Positions 1 to 7,336 of a DNA stretch of 64,000 nt are shown here, piece after piece. The stretch comes from Corynebacterium sp. 13CS0277. GTDB taxonomy: Bacteria; Actinomycetota; Actinomycetes; Mycobacteriales; Mycobacteriaceae. The notes beneath the pieces are model-generated. The model searched no databases. It worked only from the letters and a program-made list of their open reading frames with translations, and was not told where the DNA came from. The stretch spans positions 1-64,000 of the forward strand of contig NZ_PPDL01000009.1 of assembly GCF_002994655.1 (NCBI RefSeq), written 5' to 3'. A program made the position numbers and the translations under genes. How positions within the stretch are numbered: the first letter of the stretch is position 1; the number at the start of each line of letters is the position of its first letter.

Positions 1-14
1 GTCGCGTCAGCCGG

Positions 15-43
15 CACTGGATCGTTGAAAACAACGACCAGTG
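15..43. other. Strong hairpin at left edge
   Basis: CACTGG and TCGTTG pair with CAACGA and CCAGTG around an AAAA loop, with one bulged A. There is no T-tract on either side, so it may be a terminator of a gene beyond the left edge or part of that gene's 3' region. A second inverted repeat, CTGGTAG at 91-97 with CTACCAG at 117-123, follows before the DUF4230 gene. Confidence 0.4.
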
Positions 44-170
44 ATCGGCGCTTTGGCATGCCCTCACACACCCTGCTAGGGAGGACCCGGCTGGTAGGCA
101 TGAGTATCACCAAGGACTACCAGCCGATTTGCGTTTAACATAGGAACACCCCCCGATAAAATCGGTGGTC

Positions 171-866
171 ATGAGCATAAACCGCCGCGGGCGCAGCCGC
201 CTCGCTGTCGCCGCGATCTCAGTTTTGACCACCCTCGTCGTGGTCGCCGCAGCCCTCGCCGTGTACGGGATGCGCGGAGGATTCTTCGGGTCGAGGACCA
301 CCATCACGTCGACCACCCTGAAGGAATCCTTCAACAATATTTCTGAACTGGCGACCGAGGAATATGTGTTCACGAACGCCGGCAAACATTCCGAGAGCCA
401 CACGTTTAGGGGGAAGGACATCCCGCTCACGGAGACCTCGTTCGTCGTCACCTACGATGGGCGCGTCACCGCTGGTGTGAAGGACTTCTCCGCCATCGAC
501 ACCAGCGTCAACCCGCTGACCAAGACCATCACCATCACCGTGCCCGCGGTGGAAGTGTTGAGCGCCAACATCGACGCCAAAAGCGTGCAGCCGTTCCACG
601 AATCTAAGAGCGTGCTCAACCCGCTGAGCACGACAGATGTGTTCGATTTTGTTGCCAAGGAAGAGCGGGTTGTCACAGACAAAGCCATCCAAGGCGGGCT
701 GCTGGACAAGGCCCAGAGCCGAGTGGAGGATCTCCTGCGCGCGCAGACCACTGCCCTGACGCAAGGCACCGAGCTGGAGAAGTACAAGGTGGAATTCACC
801 GTCGCCCCGGCCGATAAGGCCAAGGACGCCGCCCCCGCGCCGAGCACCACCACCGCTGCGGAGTAA
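171..866 (+). CDS. DUF4230 domain membrane-anchored protein
   Basis: This 231-residue protein has a basic N-terminus and one membrane segment at about residues 11-33, followed by an extracytoplasmic DUF4230-type domain. That domain shows alternating strands such as TKTITITVP and a following conserved Asp (NIDAKS). The C-terminus is Ala/Pro/Thr-rich. The function of DUF4230 proteins is unknown to me. I chose ATG 171 over the in-frame GTG at 165 because the Met-Ser-Ile-Asn-Arg-Arg start gives a normal anchor; no clear ribosome-binding site is visible for either. A candidate -10 TAACAT lies at 136-141, so transcription could begin about 20 bases upstream. It is transcribed toward the convergent DUF885 gene. 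Confidence 0.8.
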   Translation: MSINRRGRSRLAVAAISVLTTLVVVAAALAVYGMRGGFFGSRTTITSTTLKESFNNISELATEEYVFTNAGKHSESHTFRGKDIPLTETSFVVTYDGRVTAGVKDFSAIDTSVNPLTKTITITVPAVEVLSANIDAKSVQPFHESKSVLNPLSTTDVFDFVAKEERVVTDKAIQGGLLDKAQSRVEDLLRAQTTALTQGTELEKYKVEFTVAPADKAKDAAPAPSTTTAAE

Positions 867-1012
867 CTTCCCCACCCCACGACCACCCACGCCGCCGGCA
901 GGAGAACACAGTTCCTGCCGGCGGCGTCGTCGTGGTGGCAGCCTGCGGCCATGGGTGCACGGGGTGGGGTGTGCTCGGCCACCCCATCGCGCGCGGCGGG
1001 ATCGGCGGGGTG

Positions 1013-2659
1013 TTAGCCGCCGAGGACGACGTCCCGGAGGATGCCCATCGGCAAACTCCCCGGGGCCAACGCTGCGGCGTGGAAGGCGCGCGTCGACATG
1101 CCGGCCGCTTCCGCATCCCGGCGCAAGTCCTGCCACAGTCGCTGCCCGAGGGCATACGAGGGGGCCTGGCCGGGCCAACCGAAGTAGCGGTGCAGTTCAA
1201 AGCGGCGGTTCGGGGCCGCCATGACGACGTTGCGGGCGAAGAACTCGTCGGCGTACTCGTAGGTCCACTGCCCGCCCTCCGGGGTGGGCTTGCCCAGGTG
1301 CACGCCGATGTCGATGAGGACGCGGGCGGCGCGGAGGCGCTGCGCGTCCAGCATGCCCATGCGGGTGCCGGGGTCTGCGTGGTAGCCCAACTCATCCATG
1401 AGGGCCTCCGCGTAGAGGGCCCAGCCCTCACCGTGCCCGGAGTTCCAGCACGCCAACCGCCGCCACGTGTTCAACTCATTTTGATTGCACATCGTCGCCC
1501 CCAGCTGCAGGTGGTGGCCCGGCACACCCTCGTGGTAAACGGTGGTGAGTTCCTGCCAAGTGTGGAAGGTGTCCTCCCCCTTCGGTACGGACCACCACAT
1601 GCGGCCCGGGCGGGTGAAGTCGTCGCTGGGCGGGGTGTAGAAAATACCGCCGGTGCCGGCGGGGTCGATAAGGCACTCGATGGTGCGCACCCGGGGATCA
1701 ATATCGAAGTGGGTGCCACCCAGGTCCGCGATCGCCTGGTCGGCGGTACACTGCATCCACTCCTGCAGCGCCTCCACCCCGTGGAGGGTGTAGCGTTCCT
1801 CCGCGTCGAGTCGACGGCACGCCTCCTGGGCGGTCACACCCGCCCCATAGAGGTCGGTGGCAATGGCATCTTGTTCCGCGGCGATGCGGGCCAGCTGCTC
1901 CGCGCCCCACTCGTAGGCCTCATCCAGGTCGACAGCGGCACCGACGAACTGGCGGGAGAACACCTCGTAGCGCTCCCGGCCCACCCCGTCCGCGGTGGGG
2001 GCCTGCGGCAGCAGGGTGGTCTCCAACCAGGTGGCGAGCTCCTCGCAGGCGGCCTGGGCCTGCGGGTCGCTGAACATGGACTCCGGGCCCACCAGGTCCC
2101 GCAGCTGGGTGACAACTTCCCCGATCTGGCGGGCGGCCGCCACCTGCCCCCGGGAGGCCGCCAGTTCCAGGGACTGCCGGTAGCCGGCCAGCGCCCGGGG
2201 AATCTTCGCCATGCGGGACGCCACCGCCTCCTTCTGCTCAGGAGTGTCCGTCGGCATGAGCAGCATCGTGTCGCGGATCGTTTGCAGCGGCGAGGCCAAA
2301 TTATTCAGTGCCCGCAGGTCTTCGCCCATCTCCGCGAGTTCCAGTTCCACGCCCAGGCGGTCGACCAGCGCCTGGGCGGTGACGACGTCCACCCCGTCGA
2401 GCGGCTGCCCCTCGCACTCCCCGGAGGCGAGGGCACCGGCGGCGATGTCGTAGAGCTGCTTCGTACGGTCCGCCACTGCGGCGTGGAACTCTGGGGAGTA
2501 GTCCTCCAGCTCGTGGTCGAAGCCCGGCACACCGAACGCCGTCGCGGCGGTCGGCACGAGGCGGGCAAGATCATCCATGTAGGCGTCGCAGGCGCGGTCG
2601 AGGGCGCTGGGGTTCACGGCCGCATCGTGGGCAGCCGTGCGAGCAGTGGCGTCAGTCAT
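1013..2659 (-). CDS. DUF885 family protein (putative metallopeptidase)
   Basis: This 548-residue protein has the features of the DUF885 family: a zinc-type HEGVPGH motif at about residues 376-382, followed by HLQ, and a downstream GHGEGWALYAE motif at about 408-418 that would supply a further Glu ligand. The length of about 550 residues is normal for the family. Some members are described as carboxypeptidase-like, but the substrate here is unknown. No signal peptide is evident, so it is probably cytoplasmic. ATG 2659 gives the normal N-terminus; reading further upstream gives low-complexity sequence. Its 3' end faces the DUF4230 gene. It is read divergently from glpT across a 500-base gap. 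Confidence 0.85.
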   Translation of the reverse strand: MTDATARTAAHDAAVNPSALDRACDAYMDDLARLVPTAATAFGVPGFDHELEDYSPEFHAAVADRTKQLYDIAAGALASGECEGQPLDGVDVVTAQALVDRLGVELELAEMGEDLRALNNLASPLQTIRDTMLLMPTDTPEQKEAVASRMAKIPRALAGYRQSLELAASRGQVAAARQIGEVVTQLRDLVGPESMFSDPQAQAACEELATWLETTLLPQAPTADGVGRERYEVFSRQFVGAAVDLDEAYEWGAEQLARIAAEQDAIATDLYGAGVTAQEACRRLDAEERYTLHGVEALQEWMQCTADQAIADLGGTHFDIDPRVRTIECLIDPAGTGGIFYTPPSDDFTRPGRMWWSVPKGEDTFHTWQELTTVYHEGVPGHHLQLGATMCNQNELNTWRRLACWNSGHGEGWALYAEALMDELGYHADPGTRMGMLDAQRLRAARVLIDIGVHLGKPTPEGGQWTYEYADEFFARNVVMAAPNRRFELHRYFGWPGQAPSYALGQRLWQDLRRDAEAAGMSTRAFHAAALAPGSLPMGILRDVVLGG

Positions 2660-3160
2660 GGGGTCCACTGTAACGAAGAGAACACCGGTACCTGCGGCGG
2701 GCACTGCCCAGCGATTGGCCGTTGCTACATTCCGGGGGCGTCTAAGAAACCCCACAAACTCGCCGCCTTCGTGCGGGGAGGATCTGCCCGTCGAAGAAAC
2801 CTGGCGGGGTGTGTATGCCTCCTCCACTGCTGGCCTTGTGCGGGAACAGGTGGGCCCCCACCCGCTGGGGTGTGGTGGTGACGACCGGCATCGGGATGAC
2901 CATCTCCCAGGGCCTCAGGGAGGACACGCTGCTCCGCTCGCCAGCACGTCGCGCACTGTGCACGCGTGGCAAACACCACGGATATTCACTGACACTTCTT
3001 CCCATAGTCGGCCACACCACAGCCTAAGGACTGCCATACTTGAAGAGGTCCTTATGCATCCCCCGTGCGGGGGAACACGAGGAACCATCCACACACCCCG
3101 CCCCGGCGTCCACCACACACCGCACGCCGGGCACACACCCCACACCCTGGAGGTTCCACC
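2660..3160. other. Intergenic region with structured glpT leader
   Basis: There is no convincing gene in this 501-base gap between divergent genes. It holds three inverted repeats. CGTGG at 2965-2969 pairs with CCACG at 2976-2980. TAAGGAC at 3025-3031 pairs with GTCCTTA at 3048-3054, and a possible -10 CATACT (3035-3040) lies between the arms. TCCCCC at 3059-3064 pairs with GGGGGA at 3069-3074 around a 4-base loop. The last two could form an operator and a leader hairpin for glpT. Confidence 0.45.
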
Positions 3161-4531
3161 ATGCACCTCGGCTGGCTTGCCGCCCCACCGGCGGCACCCC
3201 GCAAAACTCCCGCAGAAGTCGACCGGCTCTACCCGCGCCTGCGACTGCAGGTCTTCCTCGGCATCTTCATCGGCTACGCCGGGTTCTACCTCGTCCGCAA
3301 CAACGTCTCCCTCATCGCGCCGCTCCTGCTCGACGCGAACGGCATCGACAAAGTCGGCGTCGGCATCATCGCCAACGCCGTCCTCTTCGCCTACGGGCTA
3401 TCGAAGTTCTTCTCCGCGATGATCTCCGACCAGTCGAACGCCCGCTACTTCATGCCGCTCGGCCTGGCGCTGTCCGCACTGGTCAACATCGGCATCGCCA
3501 CCATCCCCGTGCTCTCCGCCTCCGTCGGCGCATTCGCCCTGGTGATGTTCATCAACGGCTGGGTCCAAGGCATGGGCTGGCCGCCCGCCGGCCGCGTCCT
3601 CGTGCACTGGTACTCCACCAACGAACGCGGCTGGAAGACCTCCCTGTGGAACACCGCCCACAACGTCGGCGGCGCCGCACTGCCCGCCCTGACCGGCGCG
3701 GGGCTCGCGCACTACACCGACCAGTGGCAGGTCGCCTTCTGGCTGCCCGGCGCCGTCGCCCTCGTCGTCGCCCTCATCGGATTCCTCCTCATCCGCGACA
3801 CCCCCGCATCCATGGGCCTGCCGCCCATCGAGGAATACCGCAACGACCCCGCCAAAGTCAGCGCAGCACCCGACGACGGGCTCAGCACCTGGCAGCGGAT
3901 CCGCACCCACGTGCTCACCAACCGCACGATCGTCATGCTGGCCATCGCCAACGTCTTCGTCTACGCCCTGCGCTACGGGGTGCTCAACTGGATCACCGTG
4001 TTCCTCAACGAGAAACACCACGCAGAGATCGGCTCCGGCATGGTCGGCTTCGCCGCCTTCGAACTCGCCGGCATCCTCGGCACCCTCCTCTGCGGGGTGC
4101 TCTCCGACAAACTGTTCAAGGGCTACCGCTCCGGGGCGGGCATGCTGTTCACCGCCGGCACGGCAGTCTGCATCGCCATTTACTGGCTGGTGCCCGTCGG
4201 CACCCCCATGTGGGTACTCATCACCCTCGTCGCCCTCATCGGCGGCCTCATCTACGGCCCCGTCATGCTCATCGGCCTGCAGGCCATCGACCTGTCGCCA
4301 CAGACCGTCGCCGGCACCGCCGCCGGATTCACCGGACTCTTCGGCTACCTGCTCGGCGCGACGCTGGCATCCACGGGCGTCGGCCTCGTCGTGCAGCACT
4401 ACGGGTGGAACGTCACCTTCCTCGTGTTCCTCGCCTTCGCGGTCGCCACGGTGGTGCTCTTCGCGATCATCGGCCGCCGCGAGCGGGCACTCATGGCCGA
4501 CCACGCGGCCCGCGTGCAGCAGCTCACCTAA
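3161..4531 (+). CDS. glpT: Glycerol-3-phosphate:phosphate antiporter
   Basis: This 456-residue, 12-segment major facilitator protein of the organophosphate:phosphate antiporter family would import sn-glycerol-3-phosphate in exchange for phosphate. It matches E. coli GlpT along its whole length as I recall that sequence, with blocks such as GYAGFYLVRNN (residues 38-48), QGMGWPPAGR, HNVGG, RDTPASMGLPPIEEY, ANVFVYALRYG and GTAAGFTGLFGYL. Arg46 and the Arg of ALRYG correspond to the two substrate-phosphate-binding arginines of GlpT. ATG 3161 is preceded by GGAGG at 3149-3153 with 7 bases spacing. It stands alone, with no glp metabolic gene beside it. Confidence 0.92.
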   Translation: MHLGWLAAPPAAPRKTPAEVDRLYPRLRLQVFLGIFIGYAGFYLVRNNVSLIAPLLLDANGIDKVGVGIIANAVLFAYGLSKFFSAMISDQSNARYFMPLGLALSALVNIGIATIPVLSASVGAFALVMFINGWVQGMGWPPAGRVLVHWYSTNERGWKTSLWNTAHNVGGAALPALTGAGLAHYTDQWQVAFWLPGAVALVVALIGFLLIRDTPASMGLPPIEEYRNDPAKVSAAPDDGLSTWQRIRTHVLTNRTIVMLAIANVFVYALRYGVLNWITVFLNEKHHAEIGSGMVGFAAFELAGILGTLLCGVLSDKLFKGYRSGAGMLFTAGTAVCIAIYWLVPVGTPMWVLITLVALIGGLIYGPVMLIGLQAIDLSPQTVAGTAAGFTGLFGYLLGATLASTGVGLVVQHYGWNVTFLVFLAFAVATVVLFAIIGRRERALMADHAARVQQLT

Positions 4532-4585
4532 GGGCGCAGGCCTGAACCCCTCGCGCCACACACTCACGCGCCGCACAGCGCGCCA

Positions 4586-4622
4586 CCGCCCCGGCACCGC
4601 CCACCCCGCGGGGCCGGGGCGG
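4586..4622 (+). terminator. GC-rich hairpin after glpT
   Basis: A perfect 10-base stem (CCGCCCCGGC at 4586-4595, GCCGGGGCGG at 4613-4622) with a 17-base loop lies 55 bases after the glpT stop. There is no T-tract, so termination is only inferred. The rest of the gap to 4835 shows no gene. Confidence 0.45.
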
Positions 4623-4835
4623 AGGTGTATCCGCCGGCGGGTGGGCGCGCGACACGAGCGCCCGGCGCGCGGATGCTGCACCCCGCCACGCACGGGCACG
4701 TTGGGACACGTCGACGCAGGACAACACAGCACGCAGATGTGAGTTTGCCCACTTCCACCCACGAGGCGGGTCACAGTTGTTAACATCAGCCACACACGCA
4801 TCATGACAATCATCGCCACCCCAGGAGGGCACCCC

Positions 4836-5675
4836 ATGGGCTTCTTCGACCGCTTCCGCAGCAACCCCACCCCCGCACCGGACGACAACCTCTCCCGGTC
4901 CGCCGGCACCTACTTGCGGCACATCACCGAGGAGGAAGCCGACATCCTTAGCCACTGGTACGACATCGGCCGGGAGCTCTACGCCTTCGAAGATGGCGCC
5001 ACCCTCGGAGAGATGGACGCGAAATTCTGCGCCGCCCGCGACGCGTACTGGGCCACCCCGAAAGAGGAACGCGAGGACCCCACCCCCTGGATCCTCGGAG
5101 CCGCCGGCATTGCAGGCGCCGCCGTCGCATCCCTCTCCAAGGAAGATCTCAGCTGGTACTTCCTCAGCGACGAATACGGCGAGGATCTCGTCGTCGGGCT
5201 TGTCACCGACAGCCACCAGATCACCGCCTGCCCGCGAACCGCCATGGAGAAACGCTGGATGCCCGACCACCCCTCCGGGCCCGCATTGTGGGTACAAAAC
5301 TCCGTCGAAAAGCTCACCTCCGACATCACCAGCGCCCTCAACACGTGGAGCAACCATGACAGCCAAACCCTCCACGAGATCCTCGACGAGCGCGGCACCC
5401 TCGACGGCACCGTCGAACGCCACATTGTCGTCTTCCCCACCTCGGAACTCCGCTCCGCCGCCATGGGCGCCCTGACGCTCGGGGAGCCGGAATACACCTT
5501 CCTCATCCCCAGCGAACCCATCTACGACTCCGACGGCACCCCCGTCTTCGCCATGTTCCTCACGCCGACGAATGTCACCCCGCACGTCGAAGACAGCATC
5601 GTCCGCAACCGCAACCACATCCGCCAGATGATCGCCCCCTTCGAGGGACAGTACGGATACTGGACGCTCAACTAA
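4836..5675 (+). CDS. Conserved hypothetical protein, DUF3806-like
   Basis: This 279-residue soluble protein has no signal peptide. Residues about 85-145 contain a small Gly/Ala-rich helix followed by SWYFLSDEYGEDLVVG and, later, MEKRW. This pattern resembles DUF3806-type proteins (W...DEYG.DL followed by a KR-containing helix), but I hold that only weakly. The C-terminal 80 residues form a predicted alpha/beta region ending YGYWTLN. ATG 4836 has an AGGAGG ribosome-binding site 7 bases upstream (4823-4828). It is single, faces the 481-residue protein gene convergently, and is separated from it by a strong shared terminator. I do not know its function. Confidence 0.75.
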   Translation: MGFFDRFRSNPTPAPDDNLSRSAGTYLRHITEEEADILSHWYDIGRELYAFEDGATLGEMDAKFCAARDAYWATPKEEREDPTPWILGAAGIAGAAVASLSKEDLSWYFLSDEYGEDLVVGLVTDSHQITACPRTAMEKRWMPDHPSGPALWVQNSVEKLTSDITSALNTWSNHDSQTLHEILDERGTLDGTVERHIVVFPTSELRSAAMGALTLGEPEYTFLIPSEPIYDSDGTPVFAMFLTPTNVTPHVEDSIVRNRNHIRQMIAPFEGQYGYWTLN

Positions 5676-5692
5676 CACCCCACAACGCACCG

Positions 5693-5725
5693 CTGCCCGG
5701 CACCATGACTGAAGGTGCCGGGCAG
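5693..5725. terminator. Bidirectional terminator
   Basis: A perfect 12-base stem (CTGCCCGGCACC / GGTGCCGGGCAG) with a 9-base loop sits between two convergent genes whose stops are at 5675 and 5776. Confidence 0.75.
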
Positions 5726-5775
5726 CAGTCGTCTACGCACGCAACCGTCCGCCACGGGCGCGGCCTCAAGGAGGG

Positions 5776-7221
5776 CTAGATCATCAACCCAGCCTTGGCG
5801 AAAATCTCGAGCATCGTCCGCCGGCGCCGATGCTTGTCCACGAGGTAGGCGAAGAAATCCTCGTACTCCGCCACCGCCTCCGCGCCTGCGCGATGCGCCG
5901 CCTGCCGCATCTCCAGCAACATGGTGCGGGCCTTCCGGTAGGCCGGCTGCTTCGCCTCCTCCAACACGGACTGCACCACCTGCCCATACAAATCCAGCAC
6001 ATCCTCCGGGTGCTCCACCGCACGCAGCTCGCACAACTGGTAGGCGAGATCCTCGCCGAGGATGAACACCGGCTGAAACTCAGCCAGCCGCCACGCCTCA
6101 TCACTCCGCCCCTGGCCCACCAGCCAGCGGATATAGCCCACCGGGTTGCGCTCCAGGAATCGCGGCTCCACCACATCCCGAACGAAGGCCTCCGCCTCCT
6201 GGCGGGCCTCGCCCGACAGTGCCGGAATCACCGACAGCAACCCATCGACAGACGACACCGTCCGCAGCCTTTCGTATGCCTCGCGCCGGAACTCGTACAA
6301 CTCCTGCGCCGACATCTGGGGCGCCGCGAGCAGCGCAATCTCGTTGACCGCCTGATCCGCCAGCCACCCCGAGCTCAAGTGCGGCAACGCCTTTCGCCCC
6401 AAGGCCACGGCACGCTCCGGGAAACCCGCCTGATTAAGCGCGATCACAGAATCCCGCACCTTGGCGCCATTGTCCAAGTACGGTTCCACGAATGCTTCCA
6501 ACGCATCCGCATCCCTCCGCACCACCGCCAGATCACGGCGCACGGAATCGAGGTACCACCGCTCCTGCCCACTGGACTCAATGAGCTGCTCAAACTCCGC
6601 CACCGCCGGCGCGTCCAACACGTCCGCATACTCAAGGATCTCCGGCGTGTAGAAACCCGAGACCCCCTTCGCATAGCCAGCGGAGAACATCCACTGCACC
6701 AGCCGCGACTGCGCTTGCGGCGACAAAGGAGCCAACGCCCGCGCCGTCTCCCCATGGGCAGCAAGCAGCCAAGCCAAAAAATCTCCGTGGTAGCCATCCG
6801 AAGAATCGGATACCAGCGCGTTCTCATCCACCGCCGCCAGGGCCCGCTCGAGCAACTCCAGCAACTCCGCCGACGGGCTTTCCTCCGCCTCCAAGCGCAA
6901 CGCATCAACCGTTGGCCGCGCATCCAACGCCCAGACCCGCGCTTCACGATAACTGTAGAAGTCCCGGTGCGGCGCCAGCATCATCTCGACCAGCTGCTCC
7001 AGGTCCTTCAACCGGGCCGCCTGCTCAGGATCCAACGCCGATGGAGACTCACCACTGTCCACCCGCAGCGCAGCCTCGCGCAGCTGGTCACACACCTCGT
7101 CCAGCGCGGCGGCAATGAGCGGAACTCGAGCACGCACCTCGTCAGCAAGCGCATCCACGTCGAGCGCCACCGCATCAAACGAGCGCGCCTCGTGGCCCTC
7201 GACCGGATCATCAAAATTCAT
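5776..7221 (-). CDS. Hypothetical helical-repeat protein
   Basis: I do not recognise this 481-residue protein with confidence. It is acidic and almost entirely helical, with Ala/Leu/Glu-rich segments of 30-40 residues that look like degenerate TPR- or HEAT-like repeats. Examples are the segment near LLAAHGETARALAPLS and the paired motifs RDADALEAFVEPYL and RKALPHLSSGWLADQAV. The end is basic (DKHRRRRTMLEIFAKAG). It resembles the C-terminal repeat region that follows SWIM zinc fingers or DUF6880-like proteins, but no zinc finger is present. ATG 7221 has GGAAGGA about 7 bases upstream. It lies 115 bases downstream of the GmrSD-like gene on the same strand, so the two may be co-transcribed. Confidence 0.75.
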   Translation of the reverse strand: MNFDDPVEGHEARSFDAVALDVDALADEVRARVPLIAAALDEVCDQLREAALRVDSGESPSALDPEQAARLKDLEQLVEMMLAPHRDFYSYREARVWALDARPTVDALRLEAEESPSAELLELLERALAAVDENALVSDSSDGYHGDFLAWLLAAHGETARALAPLSPQAQSRLVQWMFSAGYAKGVSGFYTPEILEYADVLDAPAVAEFEQLIESSGQERWYLDSVRRDLAVVRRDADALEAFVEPYLDNGAKVRDSVIALNQAGFPERAVALGRKALPHLSSGWLADQAVNEIALLAAPQMSAQELYEFRREAYERLRTVSSVDGLLSVIPALSGEARQEAEAFVRDVVEPRFLERNPVGYIRWLVGQGRSDEAWRLAEFQPVFILGEDLAYQLCELRAVEHPEDVLDLYGQVVQSVLEEAKQPAYRKARTMLLEMRQAAHRAGAEAVAEYEDFFAYLVDKHRRRRTMLEIFAKAGLMI

Positions 7222-7336
7222 CGCTCGTCCTTCCCATGAGTCATATTCGCCAGCGGAACTCCGGCGTGCGCCGCACGCTGCCGCTGTACCAGTGACCAGT
7301 GTACAAAGCACCGGCAGCGGCCGGGCCATGTTTTCT

